Shown: in pieces, positions 12,643 through 25,215 of the stretch
How the letters are laid out: every line of letters starts with the position of its first letter
Position numbering within the stretch: the stretch's first letter is position 1
Origin: Polytrichum commune
Taxonomy: Eukaryota; Streptophyta; Polytrichopsida; Polytrichales; Polytrichaceae
Assembly: GCA_950295325.1 (NCBI GenBank)
Contig: OX485807.1
Coordinates: forward strand, 40,144,440 to 40,208,439
Direction of reading: 5' to 3'
DNA length: 64,000 nucleotides
Translations under genes and position numbers: made by a program
The notes under the pieces: model-generated
Database searches by the model: none
What the model saw: the letters and a program-made list of their open reading frames with translations, nothing else
What the model was told of the DNA's origin: nothing

Positions 12643-12850
12643 TTCCTTCCTTCCTGCCAGTTGTTTCACTCATTGGGGCAAAAGGAAGACGAGACAACCA
12701 GAAGGACCGCCTGGATCTACCTCCGGTGTACATTCCTGGGACGTGAAATCTACGGGGTGTGTGTAAATCTAAGGCTCGTCACTCGCTGACTTATTACTCC
12801 TCGCTCGTCCCGGAGGGAGTGTGGGGTGGTGGCCTTTATTTAACCACCGT
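11086..12850 (-). promoter_or_regulatory. GA-rich 5' flank / probable 5' UTR of the ELM2/SANT gene
   Basis: On the sense (minus) strand the region is purine-rich with (GA)n tracts, including a 12598-12639 run and smaller ones near 11816-11830 and 12250-12275. A T-rich pyrimidine tract (11126-11172 as read on the minus strand) followed by TGGCAG at 11119-11114 looks like a 3' splice site just before the start codon, which suggests a 5' UTR intron. A TATA-like TTAAATAAAGG occurs on the minus strand at about 12834-12844. The transcription start is not proven. Confidence 0.4.
12598..12650. repeat. (CT)n microsatellite followed by (CTTC)n
   Basis: About 40 bases of pure CT dinucleotide run into a short CTTC-type run. 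A second CTTC/CCTG simple repeat lies at 12426-12465. These generate the Arg-Glu or Ser-Leu repeats seen in spurious frames of this region. Confidence 0.9.
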
Positions 12851-13215
12851 GTGAGCGACATTGTTGGCTCCATGCATAAACTTGTCACCCCTCACCACCC
12901 AGCCCTGCTTCCCTTCCCCCTTTTTAATTATTCACTCTCGGAAAAATTCAATCCCGTCACTGCTGTAGCAGCAGCTCAAATGGATTCGTCCCAGGAAAAA
13001 CGGAGTCGCCCTCCTCAAGTTTGGGGTTTTTTCTTTTTTTTTCTCTTTTACTCACTTTCCTCAGCCAAACAGTGATCGAATTCCGGTTTGTTGCCCTGTT
13101 TTCTGTTCACTTCTGAGCACTGAATGCAGTCGCGTCGATGATAATTCCTCGACCTATTTTAAGTTAATTAGTTGAGTTTCTTTGATGCAAGCGAGTGAAT
13201 TCGAACTACCATAAT
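12851..13215. other. Intergenic, nothing recognised
   Basis: This is the sequence upstream of the probable promoter. It has a T-rich run at 13027-13050 and no credible gene on either strand. Confidence 0.4.
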
Positions 13216-13324
13216 GTGCACGGATTCTTACATTGAAGTGACAGCAGAATCCAGTGAATTTTTTCTGTGTTCCTATATATGTGTGAATTTGCAATCATAG
13301 ATGGTACCGGCCGGTCTTGTGTGC

Positions 13325-13695
13325 AGATTAAGGTAGATGGGTCTTAAAATGGTTACTATTTTTTTTCCAACTGGCCCACTTCTAGTTAGCAAATGCAAAT
13401 CGAGGCCGTATCTACATTTCCTCGTAATTTCCAGACCACGAATGAACATCGTATTCATTATCAAAGAGAGCATTCTCGTACTAATCGCATGGTCATATAA
13501 GTCAATCCCCTCCCATCCCAATTATGTTGACTATTGCGCCTAGAACGATTACCATATTTTGAACACGCAGTATAATCTCTTTTTAGGCACGTGTCATTTT
13601 TGGGTACCCGTTCTTGAAATCACACCAACCCATCCATGTATCGATCAAATACAGAAGTCCGATTGAGATAAGTAACCGAATTAAGCACATCTAAA
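13325..13695 (+). repeat. Dispersed repeat family A, copy 4
   Basis: It begins AAGGTAGATGGGTCTTAAAA, continues with a TTAGCAAATGCAAATCGAG block and a GGTCATATAAGTC block, then the AATTATGTTGACTATTG...CCTAGAACGATTACCATA core. The closest relative is the copy at 24900-25215. Confidence 0.55.
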
Positions 13696-14093
13696 CCGAA
13701 GTTAAAATTTGGAGTTTTACTGTGTGCAGATTTTTCCCTCAGAATACTGTTTCGTTCACCTCTTTTAAAGTTAGTTGCATCGAAATTCTTCTTCTTCTTC
13801 TTCGTTTCTTCCTTTTTCTTGTGGGGTTTCTTCAAGCGAATTTCAAGCCCACGAGTCGATTGAATGGCGTGTCTTAATGCACACAGGTTTTTAGCTCGAG
13901 GTGGCAGTGGAATCCAGTGAGGTTTTGTGTCCTTAGGGAAGTGAAATATGCGGTCAGAAACTCGTACCTTACACACAGATTCAGTTTGAATGCCAATGTT
14001 GAACTTGTAGTTTTTAGTGCACACAGGCTTTCCTCAGAACACGGCCAGTTTTGTCACCCCCTGTTGCGGTCTCGTTCACCTCTACACTGCTTC

Positions 14094-14441
14094 GTCTAAT
14101 TAGTGTGGGTTACGCATTCATTGCTGTAACACTTTGTTGAGAGTATAAATAACAAAAGTACACTACATATGATATTTAGTGTCACGAACTATTTGTAATC
14201 ATACAATGCTATATCTATTTACTGTATATCTCACATTTTACCAACAAAGGTGAAATTGGCAGTTTCGACAGTACATAACATTAACAATCTTACTTGATAG
14301 AAAATTGGCATCCATAGTAAAAAGACATAGCACTGCGTAAATCCAAACAGTAAGTCACACTATATATCATATTTAGTGTAGTCAGTCAAAAGTAGTAGCA
14401 ACACGTAACTTTGAATGATAACCCACACTAATTAGACAAAA
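14094..14441. mobile_element. MITE-like element with GTCTAATTAGTGTGGGTTA ends
   Basis: The first 19 bases (14094-14112) are repeated in inverted form at 14423-14441 (TAACCCACACTAATTAGAC). The interior has no coding frame. A right end of the same type recurs alone near 31363-31405. If the element proper starts at GTGTGGG, the flanking dinucleotides are both TA, as in Tc1/mariner-derived elements. The palindromic flank makes the exact end and class uncertain. Confidence 0.5.
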
Positions 14442-15055
14442 TAGTGTTAGTCGTCGCATCAAAACTTTACTTTCTTCTTCAAGGTAAGGTTAAGTGGCAG
14501 GCTCGCACAGTCCGATGCCTTGATGAGCACAAGGTTTAGTTTATTTGTTTATTTAATAACCTCGAAGTGGCAGGAGATTCCAGTGAGTAGTGTTTGTGTT
14601 CCTAGCTAGGAGTGAAGTTGCAATCATAATAAATGGTACCTTCTACTTAAAGTCACGTAGATTACTCTGAGTTTGAAAGCTTGTTTAAGCTTCTTAACTT
14701 ACTTTAAAACTGCACGCAGACTTAAGCTCTTCGGGAGCCAGTGTCATCAATCTGTAAGTTTAAGTACAGAAATTCAAATCCCTTTTCAACATGCCCACTT
14801 AACTTAAACTCTGCAGCAGGAGGATATTCCGTGGCTTGACTCGCGACTCCGGCCACTTGTTTATTTTAACAAGTTTAAGTTCGTGATAATTAATGGATGG
14901 GTCCGGCTTCCTCCTTTTAAACTTATATATTTTAATCCTATGTTACGGGTTCCGCTAATTGCCAAGTGGGGTTTCAATTGGGTGTTGCATTGAACCCCAA
15001 CTAAAAGTGAGTGTGGAAATGGTACCAATAATATCCACTAAGAGTCGTTTTTACA

Positions 15056-15285
15056 CACGTGACTACACTAATTAACGTATCTAGTGTCGCTTGCTACTTG
15101 GAATCACGCAATGCTATACCTATTTACTATGTATCTCGTGTTTTGACAAACAAATGTCAAACTAGTCGTTTGGACGTTACAGGAACATTAGCAACTTCAC
15201 TTGGTAAGAAATTATGTCGATAGTAAGAAAGATATGGCACTATGTAACTCCAAATGGTAGGGTACACTAAATAGTGTAGTCACGA
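15056..15285. mobile_element. MITE-like relative of the 14.1-kb element
   Basis: It is bounded by CGTGACTACACTA on the left and TAGTGTAGTCACG on the right. The interior matches the middle of the 14.1-kb element: ATCACGCAATGCTATACCTA here against ATCATACAATGCTATATCTA there, plus a shared TATTTACT...TATCTC. It is non-coding. No target duplication was resolved. Confidence 0.45.
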
Positions 15286-15675
15286 GAGAATCGATTTACG
15301 ATTCATTGTGGTCAATGGTTGGTGGTCCGAAGATCATGACCAAGCGATTTTTCACGTCATATTTTGAAAAGCCTTGGTCATGCGTCACAGTGTCAAGTGG
15401 ACTTAGACCGGGATGTAGTGGTTTTAATAAAAATGAAAATGAAAATGAAAATCTAACTAAAATAGAGGACTGACTAAACATCACCAAAAAAAATTCTATT
15501 TCATTTTTTGACATGCTCACTCATCATCTATTTTATTTTAAGATGATCAAGTGTAAAAAGAAGTGAGACCGCCACTTATTTCTCAATCTTTGAGAGATTT
15601 TGAAAAACAGTGGTCATGATCATTGGTTAATAGTGTATTCCACCCCAAGAACATTGTGAATCTATATTATTGTTG

Positions 15676-15718
15676 GTGTGTGTGTGTGTGTGAGTGAGAG
15701 AGAGAGAGAGAGAGAGAT
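15676..15718. repeat. GT/GA microsatellite
   Basis: A (TG)n tract passes directly into an (AG)n tract. A second GT-rich stretch follows at 15738-15755. Confidence 0.85.
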
Positions 15719-16739
15719 TTTTGCATAATCCGTCTTGTGTGTATGTGTGTGTATGTATTTATTTAAGAGTGAGATTTCAATTCTTAAATTGTTGTATTAA
15801 GGCTACAAACGAGGCATGAAGAGCATAAAATTACTCCAAGTGTGAATCCACGAGGGATTATGCCCCGGAAATTTGCGAAAGTGCCAGCTCTAAACAATTT
15901 CCTGATCCGAACTTGGCAAAAATGTCAAGAATTGGCCGGCAACATGTTGCATATTTGTTCTACCACCGAACCCCACCGATGTTGACTTTTGGTTTTGATA
16001 TTAGCTTGTGTATTAAGAAAAGGTTCATGTTGTAGAGCCTTAGCAATGTTATGAGGTACAATAGGTTGTCGCCTTATTCCTTACTTCGCTCCTAAGTTTT
16101 CACTCCCTACATCAAATATCAATACATGTATTCATACCCTAAAAATAACTTCCGCTACATGAAAGTATTGTGTTCACAATCAAGGGATGTGACACTTCTA
16201 GGGTTGCAAACAATGCAAGGTACGTGGCCTCACTATGGGCACACCCAACTCCACATAATTTACATATTTGACATTCGGACTACACCATTTATGGTATTTA
16301 GTGTCACATACACTATTTACAAAGGGGCCTAAACTAGACACTTAGAGGTCTCAAATTGTCACATCCGTTAATTGTCAATGTGACATTATTTGTCAACATA
16401 AGCAACTCTTTTAGGTGAAAAAAATATTTGCATCGTGATAAGTAGCATAACATGTTGGGCAGGAGTGTCGCCAGCCTTGATTTTCAAGGTAGGTCCACTT
16501 GGGAAATCAAATTTTATCAAATACATATGCTCTTAGGAAAAATGTCATCTTATCCAATGCACTTATTATGACTTAGGACATCTCGCTAAACCCGTTTTCA
16601 TAAGTATATTGTGTTACAGAGGAATTCAACTCTATCATGAGCCTAGGCTTTTAGTTGAGCCCTTTGGGCCCAGGGTAGGCCTGGCAACGCCCCTAATGTT
16701 GGGATACTTGAGGGGGGTACTTGACATGATGGTTTTGCG

Positions 16740-16852
16740 TTTTAGTATGCAAGGGGGATACATTATTGAGCATAGTAATGGCAAGTGTCATGTGTTTACA
16801 TTTTAGTATGAAAGGGGAATATATTATTGAGCATAGTAATGCCAAAGTGTCA
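16740..16852 (+). repeat. 61-bp tandem duplication
   Basis: Two units start at 16740 and 16801 with TTTTAGTATG and share ATTATTGAGCATAGTAATG. They differ at several positions. Confidence 0.7.
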
Positions 16853-17084
16853 TTTGTGGGCACTTTTGGTCAATTTGTAGACCGTCGTGTAACATAAGGA
16901 TACACCTCATAACATTATTGAACGTACTCATGACTATATATTAGTCAATGCACTTGAACCCCAAGTGTCACGAGGTGACACTACTAGTGAGGTTGTTGAT
17001 CATTAGTGTAACCTAGCATATGCTTTGAAATAGGATAAGTAACACTATTATGCATGTGATACTAAATACTATAAACAATGTAGT

Positions 17085-17445
17085 TCAAGAATCATCTCCT
17101 CTGATGAACACTTGCAAAGCAATAAGCAAATTACTATGAATTTTCTAAATGGATAGTCTCTCCAACCTATACTCGTGGTATAGGCTACCCTAATTTGATC
17201 ACCAATTGGCTACAAAAACCAATAAAGCTTGATTCCCATACTTGAAATTATGACACCCTAATATGCTTGCAATCTAAACCTAGTTGTCAACTCAACCACT
17301 AAAATTTGGCTAAGTTGGAGTTCATTCATGACATGTCAACATTGATCATAGATCGATATTGTGTTGCACCAAAAAAAGGTTGGTCTAAGCTGCAAAAAAT
17401 GAGGTGGTGGTCGTGAAAAAGTGGCCTACCTTAATTAATCAACCC
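17085..17445 (+). repeat. Dispersed repeat family B, copy 1
   Basis: The ordered words CCTATACTCGTGGTATAGGC, then CATGACATGTCAACAT and TGTTGTGTTGCAC also occur at 33180-33500, covering about 350 bp with many substitutions. Both copies are non-coding. Confidence 0.6.
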
Positions 17446-20400
17446 AAAATTTCACATGAAATTACAAACTTCAATTTATATTGTAGGTTATAAGTTATGT
17501 CCAATGAACGGGCAGATGAATTGGTTGAAGTTCAAAATTTTGGGAAAATTGCCCATCGTCTTAGAGGAATCTATGGAATATACCTCGAATTAATGAAGAA
17601 AAAGCCGAAAGACCACAACATGTAACCGGTTGGACTTGGAAACTCTAAGATTTTGACCGATTGTGCCCCAAAAATCCTCCTCGGACAAGACACGAATTGA
17701 AGAAACTAATATTATAGGGAGATGGAGTCACATAAGTAGTTATTGTACTCGAAATTTCATTAAATGTTGCCACTCGGCCACACCCATCCCAGTGCCCGTA
17801 CTTTAAATACACGATTCTATAAGACTTTACAAAAAGAATCCCACCCCCGATTCGTCCAGCCTATGGAATAGTAGTAGTAGTAGGATGAATATGAACCTCG
17901 AGTACGGGGGCCTCATTGCAAATATCAATGTACAAAACCTAACACTAAAACCCATTTCTTAAACATCTACCCGTAGTAGCTATTACACCTTTCACACCTA
18001 TTACGTTGGGTTGAAAGTTAGCGTGGGTAGAAAATATTGTGGTCCATTGTATTTGATGTGTGGGTTGAGGATCAGGGCGGTTTATAAACGAATAAGTTGT
18101 TCATGCTCAAATGTAAACTATTCAATTGTTTTTTAAATGATGGTGTTTTTGATATAATAGTGATGTTATGAAAATCAACCATATCAATTCATGTCATGTT
18201 GAACATGTTGATTTTGTATTCTCATATTTAAAGCAAACATTAGTTGTAGTTTTGAACATATGATATTGTGGGCTGAAAAAACAACGTGGGTCAAGGAAAG
18301 GTACATTGGCCAAAATAACAAGTGTGAAAGATATAGTGGACTTATTAGTTTAGACATTTTACTTGCTGAAAACGAATTTATGTTTATACCATGTCCAATT
18401 TTTCACATTTTCCAACCAACCAACCATTGCATGACACGTGGCACACTCACTCTAGAAAACGGTTATTTTGTGCCAAAAGTGATAAGGTATTACAACACAT
18501 GGAGGTTACTGTACGATTCCTCATGTGCATAACCCACAAAACGTTTCTTGTCCATGCTATGTTCATCAATTTGGGTTCATAACGTTATTCAGCCATGTGG
18601 GTCAATTCTAGTTGACTTTGGTGCGGCCTCCAAACAAAGTAGTAATATTTGTATACTATTCATACATTCAAGCTGACACTTGGAAATTTGGGTGGAGTTA
18701 TACTCCCAACCTACCACATGAATCAATGTTCATCCTAACACTATGAACATGAAGCAATGTTCATCCATGCATAATCGCTGAAAACAATATCCATGGTAGC
18801 ACTAACACTACCAACAATATTCATAATATTTGTATTATTCATACTAACGTCAATTTCTTCATGTTATCTAAGTTTCTTCCCATGAAGATAAGATAGTGAA
18901 GGCCCATGTCAGAGGCTAGATATCAAATGGAACCCTAAACCATACAATTGAAGAATGCTAAGTTTGAATTTGTCAAAATTTGTTATTTTATCCTTTTGGA
19001 ACCAATGTCCGGAGAGGATTTTGGTCTTAACCGGTCAAGATCCCATTGTTTTCAAGTCCAACTGGTTACATGTTGACATCTTTCGAGTTTTTCTTTATTA
19101 ATTTGAGGTACTTTCTATAAATTCATCTTAAATGATATGTAACTCTCATGGAGTCTTGAACTTCAACCGGTTCATTTGTAACTAGTGGCCGGCTCTCTCT
19201 CTCTCTCAAAAGGAACAAATACATCTAGATGTGGTGATGTTAGTTTTATTGTTTACATACTTGGGTCCCCATTGGCATGTATTAGTATACTTTTTTGATT
19301 CTTGTGTCAAGATATCATTATAATTGAATTTTCAATTTGTGCCAAAAAAAGGAAGACAAGATATGTATACGTGCATTCTTTGTATCATTATGTGAAATGA
19401 TTATAAATTTACAAAATGAAATCAATTAATTTTATTTCATGCATATCATAAGTTTGAATACAACTCCAACTATATGGATGTTATTTATAGGCAATTTCCC
19501 AAATGAATAAAGAAACTAGAAGTCATTGTCCCTTTCATCTTAGACCAAATGTTTTTCCAAATAAAAGTTTGAGCTTTTAAAGGTTGTGTAAATCAATCAA
19601 GCTTGAACCAACCAAAGTGGACAAATTTCAATAGGATTAGGTGACATGAGGTCCAAATGTTAGTAGTCTTGGGATCAATCCTCAAAGATTTTCCAATCTT
19701 ACGAATGCCATGTTGATTAATGTAAGTATTATGGTTTTGCTTTATTTGACTCGTGGTTAGTGTTGATAATGTAGTAACCTAATGTACTACTTATCAGTCA
19801 TTCACCAAATAAAACTTGTCCATTCCAAATGTTTGTTGCAACTTGTCTATTGCAACTTATGCTGAGACCACACATAAATAAAATCACTTTGGTTATTGAC
19901 TGGCGGGTTTTAGTTGTAGGTTCTAAAAATCAAAGTAATTTACAGGTACATTTTTTTCAAAGTAATATCAAAGTCATTTTATGATGATGTTGAGTTATTT
20001 GCTTTAAGGGTGATGGCATGGTGGTGTGGCGTAGAGTTTGGTGTCACACGGTCATGGAATCAAACATGCTCGTGAATTAATGAAAATGAAATAATATTTG
20101 GAGTGATTTTGATGTTTTATTATGATATGTCAACATGTAGTATGTTATACACATGTCAACATGCAACTTTTAGGCATACAAACAAGGTGTCTTCACAAAA
20201 AGAAATAAGGAAATAACAAATTTTAAAAGTCATTCACAAAGCTTGAATGAGGCAATTGAAGATTCAAGGGTTCCAATTTTGTAAAACATGATTGAAGACA
20301 CACTACATGATGCTCTTAATTTGTAGCTAGTTTTGGACATTTCCCATGCATATTATGAGTGCCTCATAGGCATAGCTCCAAACATAACACCCACTTGCTT

Positions 20401-20689
20401 AAGTGTGCCATTGTTTTTCTAGAAAGACCATGTGACATTTAAGTAGATAGGCACACACAAATGTTGTGCTCTAAAAGATCAACTTATGAATCATGGAAAT
20501 TGTACTTTGACTAGAGATCCCAAAAGAATATGAACCATGACCACACATCTCTCAATGGTATTCATTCTCAATTAGAATTTCTAGCACAACGAGTTCTTCA
20601 AGACACCAATCCAACGGCTACATAGGTTTGTGGAGTTGGTAGTGGACACAATAGGCACAAGTCCTAATTATTTGGACATGGAATGGTGT
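17446..20689. other. Long AT-rich intergenic stretch, no gene seen
   Basis: All open frames here are short and without motifs. A short CT run occurs near 19194-19206. I see no terminal repeats or RNA genes. It probably consists of old transposon remains beyond recognition by eye. Confidence 0.45.
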
Positions 20690-20800
20690 CTATATCATGA
20701 GCACGTAGTCACAAACTCACCCAACTAATTTGTGTCTTCTAAGTGTCCATTTTGAACTACAAGCCTTGCTATATACCACTCAAAACATAAAGGGCCGATA
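20690..20800 (+). repeat. Dispersed repeat family A, partial copy
   Basis: It carries GAGCACGTAGTC and CTTGCTATATACCACTCA, which match the 3' part of the family A core. The 5' part is missing or too diverged to see. Confidence 0.4.
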
Positions 20801-20894
20801 AAGAACAATGACCAAAGAGGGTGTGGTCACATACCTTTAGGTACCACAAGGTGTGCAACACATCAAAGTTATTTGTAAAGTAAAGCAAAGCAAA

Positions 20895-21740
20895 TGACGC
20901 CATGGACTTACTCCCAAACCCTGAGTTTATGAGAGTTAACACAAAGTCACCAACTCCTTCTTAACGCTTAAACTATCATACACAAAAGAGCAGCGCCACG
21001 CTATTAGAAACCCAACTTTTCAGCTTGTCCTAGTAGGATGGGATGGGCGAAGATAGCCTTGTATAGGGTTGACCCGGGATTCAGGACAGCGGGTCCCATG
21101 CGCATACCATGTTCTAGATCCTAGAATGCTCTCAAAATCTAAGAGACGAAAAAAAGAACCCCATAAGTTCCACCCAACTTTCAAAACAGGCTTTGATACA
21201 CGACGAGGTAACAATCTCTTAATAGATAGAACCTTCATTTATTGGCTCTGTCTGTAGGACAGAGGCTATGCATCAACTTCTTCGTTTCAAGAGCAAATTT
21301 CCTAACCACTTTGCGTTCACACTTGGACGTTACTTGTTCTTGTGATTTGTGGTCCACTTTATTTAATGTGGATGCTAACTATAATTTTATATATATATAG
21401 AGAACTATAATTGCTCCCTAAAATGCATTGAAAGAAATCTAGTTAACTATAGTTATTTCGGCAGTTCTTGATTATTTATTCTAAAAATTTCGGGTGATAT
21501 CAAAATCCTTGACCTGCATTTGAGAAGAAGGTGCACAAAATCCAATAAAGGTTTGGTATAGTAAATAGCCATGGATTGGCATGAGCAAAGTGGACAACTA
21601 CAACTGTAGTCTTTCATAGTAAAGGACAGAGCCTCACGGTTCTACCGTTTTCTTGTTTATTTTCTCTCAAAGAAGGATCCAACCCATGGTTCCATCGCTC
21701 GTTGAAGGGACTTTACGGATAACTCTAATGCGGCCGCCCT
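20895..21740 (+). repeat. Dispersed repeat family C, copy 1, interrupted
   Basis: Segments 20900-21235 and 21655-21740 match 62965-63370 in order. Shared words include CCCAAACCCT, CTTGTATAGG, TTTCAAAA(C/T)A with nearby TACGACGAG-type sequence, GAGGGACTTTA-type sequence and GATAACTCTA. The copy at 63 kb lacks the middle ~400 bp, so this copy appears to be interrupted. Confidence 0.55.
21241..21640. mobile_element. Probable insertion within repeat family C
   Basis: About 400 bp are present here and absent from the matching copy at 63.3 kb. The left side has GGCTCTGTC after TAGAACC, and the right side, inverted, also has GGCTCTGTC near TAGAACC, which suggests imperfect terminal inverted repeats. 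No target duplication could be fixed, so the boundaries are approximate. Confidence 0.3.
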
Positions 21741-24194
21741 CACCAAGGCGGGTTGCATGCCACCCCATTATTTTAGTGCTTTATAACTATAGGGTTGGCA
21801 CCAAGTTGCCGTATGCTTGGGCACGGAACCAAGAGCCTTGGCCTTGGAGGGAGGGGGGGCGTGGATTCCCGAGAAGAGAAGAGAGAGAAAGATGACTACT
21901 TACGGCCCGGAAATTTGTTGCAACAAACGGACCCGAGACTCACATCACACGGAATGATTGTGGGTACCGACAACGGCCACCAAGTCCTTTGTGGCAAAAT
22001 GGCGCTCCAACTTCTTACAACTCCGATGTGTGGACCGACTCGACTCTCCTTCATATCCCCAACTTTTTAACCGAAAGGGGTCACCTCCACCATGAAGCAA
22101 GATCGGTTGGTTTTCTAACTTTTAGAGAAGGTGGTAGTGGAAACATGCCCCTTGTAGGTTTGTCGATCATTCATCCCGGTTTTAGCGTAAACAAATTCGT
22201 TTGGTTTTATGACCCTGGTTTAGTTTTCATTTAGCTAAAGTTAACTGTATTTGGGTTCTGTAATAACTGGTTGTTGGTTGGTTTTTACTTTCGTCCTCCT
22301 TTTTGGCAAGTGTTGTGAACATTCATCCATGCAGTAGTTTTTGTTCCTCGTCACAAGTTTTCGTAGGCTGATTCGTTATGTGAAAATGGTGGAATGTTGA
22401 AATTACATCAACTCTCAATGACACCCCCCCCCCTGCCACAAACCCCCCACACATCACATTTTTTTCTCTTCGCTGAACAATCCACCTACCGCAAGTAGAC
22501 ATTTATACCAAGGGCTTTGTGTCATATGCTCCCACATATGAATAGCCGTGGACAAGCCGACCTTGGTCGTGTTGTTATAATCATAGAACAACGATTTTGT
22601 TAATTTTTTTGAATTGTCTCAAGTCACAATTTGAAAAACTAAAAGCATGGCCTTCCACACAAAATTTGGCAATCCATCAACACAAGCATGGGTTGTTCTT
22701 ATGACATCTGCTCACAAAATATTGCATTTGTTTTAGTTTAAAGAGATGATTAATTCAGTATGATCGATTCAAGCCACACATATATTTCAAAGTTAAAATA
22801 GAAAAGGAGGGGAATGTTCTTTGGTGGCACCCATTAATTGATTGCAATTTTTAGTGCATGTGTCATGCTTTGAAGTGTTCAATATAAAATGATATAACAA
22901 TATTCCTAAACATTGTCACACTACATTGTTATTACTTCCTTGGTGATGGAGCAATAAAAAAGATGTTGCAAATCTCTCAACATGTTTCTATGTTTTTTTT
23001 TTAAAAGCCAAAAGTCTCAAGAGAACCACACCGTAGGAAGCATTCTCATCACTAGAAATGTATATTGCGGGTGGTCATAAACATGTGCATGTACATACAT
23101 GTAGATCCATTCCTTTACAAGATGGCTAGGGACTCGCGGTGTATACATACACTCGTCCATTGCGGAGGTGAAAACACAATGAATTGTATTATAGCATGTA
23201 TATGATTATATTTTATATGATATGATGATGGGAATAGCATCAGAGACTTTGAATTAGTCTAGTGAAGTATAGTCTAAATGAACGAACCATCAATCTTATA
23301 GGGGATTTTTTAAAATAAATAAAATAACTTAAAAAGAAACACCACTAGAGCCCCTTCATCCATGATGAGTGAGTTTACATAGACACCACGAACCCCCATG
23401 TCATTGAGGCATTGTGAATGAAGGGTGTGTGGTTGTGGGCAGATCACATCCAAGCCACCATTCACAAAACCCCATCCTACGGTCTACGAAACTGCTCAAG
23501 CAATCTGGAAAAAAAATATGACGGATGAAAAATCAATGTTTGCAAGATGAAGGGGTAGATTGTTCATTTAGTGGGAACTTAGGGAACCCTCTAGGAACCT
23601 TCAAAACCCCATACAAATGCTCTCACACAACCGGTTAAATTTCATTTCATTTCAAGGTTGGTCATCAAAAGGGGTTTGGAGTTCATGGCTAGTACCCTCG
23701 ACTCTACCTTTCAAAAGGAAGAGGTAGGAGTTCAACCATTCCCCCCCCCCCCCCCTTGGCATCATCTCCTCCGCAAGTCCTTTCAATGAAGGACTTAGTT
23801 GGAAAATTTTCATCCAAGATTCATGAGGTGATGGAGGTGGAGATTTCATCCAACGTGAAGTTTTTCAAGCTCTACCCGAGGAGAAGAGAAGCCAGAAGCT
23901 AGGGCAACATAGGAGCCTTTAGATCTGCCATATCATAATCAACGGCTAAGATCTTCCTAACCCCCTGACCACACGGGAGGCATTCACAACGCCTAAGTGA
24001 TGCGGCCACAAATCCCAAGCATAACAAGATGCCCCCATTAAGTGCTTGAAAGTAAATTGATGATTTCATACTATGAATAAATCAATTAAGGTATTGTTGA
24101 TTATATACCTAGACTTTAAACAAGACAAGACAAATGCTATGAGTCTCATCCATCCAAGCAAAACAAGTACCCTGAAACCTGCCTTGTGGCAGTC
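21741..24194. other. Intergenic, no gene recognised
   Basis: Short frames only. A 15-base poly-C run lies at 23741-23755 and a shorter one near 22425. A segment at 23230-23310 (AGACTTTGAATTAGTCTA, CTTATAGGGGA) has a relative at 60140-60205, so part of this is dispersed repeat. Confidence 0.45.
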
Positions 24195-24197
24195 TTA

Positions 24198-24712
24198 GGG
24201 CCGCTTTACACCTAGAGGCCGGGCCAATTTCCCTTGAGGCCGATTGCACAAAATTTCAGCCTTTTTTGGGTTGGAGGCCGGCCTCTACTACACATTATAA
24301 TAAGATTATACCGGGGGCCAATTTTCCCATATGTAAAGGCCCTCGGGCCAAGAAGCCAAGCTGATTCAAAAAAATTAGCCTAATCCAACGGATGTAGCAT
24401 AATCTAAGATAGAGCCTTTAGATTCCACATAATCCAATGGATCTAGTTCACTTTAAAAAAATTATACTTTATTTAAGAAGATTTTTTTAGTGGAATATGA
24501 CATTGGCCTTCCATTTTGGGTGCACCCAATTCAACGAGCTCGGGCCGTGTCATAACATACATTTTTTAATTTAAAAAATCATACCACCAAATCGGCCCGG
24601 CCTCTAGATGTAAAGGGGTTGGGGCCGATTTGAGCCTTTTGACCAATCACAAATGAGGATTTCAAGCCTCTTACACAACGAATTGGCCCGGCCTCTAAGT
24701 GTAAAGCGGCCC
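24198..24712. mobile_element. Tourist-like (PIF/Harbinger) MITE, 515 bp
   Basis: Terminal inverted repeats of 32 bp with one mismatch start GGGCCGCTTTACAC and continue into AGAGGCCGGGCC. The element is flanked by TTA at 24195-24197 and TTA at 24713-24715, the 3-bp duplication typical of PIF/Harbinger. The interior is AT-rich and non-coding. Its end sequence is related to that of the 34-38 kb MITEs (GGGCCACTTCACAC), so the same transposase could serve both. Confidence 0.88.
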
Positions 24713-24894
24713 TTATGTTGCTTGTCGGGACCCATTCAAATTCTCCGTGCAAATTATGACCCAAGAAAAGGATCTTAGAATGGAATAGGAGTGGCGAAAA
24801 TTGTGTATGGGCTCAATTGAAGACACATAAGTAACTTAATTCACAAAACAAATGCTTGGCATGCCAAACCATTTCAAGGTACTATTAGACCTTA

Positions 24895-25215
24895 CCACTA
24901 AGGTAAGGTAGGTGGGTCTTAAATTGTTACTTTTCGCAACTAGCCCGCTTCTCCAAGCACATGAAACACGCGATTAGCACAAGATGGTTAGCAAATCCAA
25001 TTCGAGTTCGGAACAAACGTTCCTCTTGTGGTCATGTGAACATCTTATTTCAAAGCTAGAACATTGTTCTCGTTAAATGGTCATATAGGTCCCCTCCAGT
25101 TATGCTCACTCTTGAGTCTATAATAGTCTATAAAACGTTTTGAGCATGAATTTTAATCTCTTCTAAATACATGTTTTTTGGTATCCGTTTATAGAGCCAA
25201 ATCTAATATAGTTGT
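24895..25215 (+). repeat. Dispersed repeat family A, copy 5
   Basis: It carries GGTAGGTGGGTCTTAAA, a GATGGTTAGCAAATCCAA block, GGTCATATAGGTCCCCTCC, and a distal block with GTTTTGAGCATGAATTTTAA and TTTTTTGGTATCCG. It matches the copy at 13325-13695 throughout. Confidence 0.55.

Larger units (their letters stand above)
13220..14645 (+). repeat. Three dispersed copies of an ~85-bp segment
   Basis: Segments at 13225-13308, 13890-13968 and 14560-14643 share an AATCCAGTGA (or ATTCCAGTGA) block, a GTGTTCCTA-type block and an AGTGAA...GCAATCATA block, and end at or near GGTACC. They lie about 660-670 bp apart, so they look like the remains of a triplicated longer unit. Confidence 0.55.

Noticed and set aside
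12224-12733. Minus-strand ORF with Arg-Glu repeats from an ATG at 12733
   Set aside because: Most of it is translated (GA)n and related simple repeat. It may be an upstream frame in the 5' UTR, but nothing supports a protein product.
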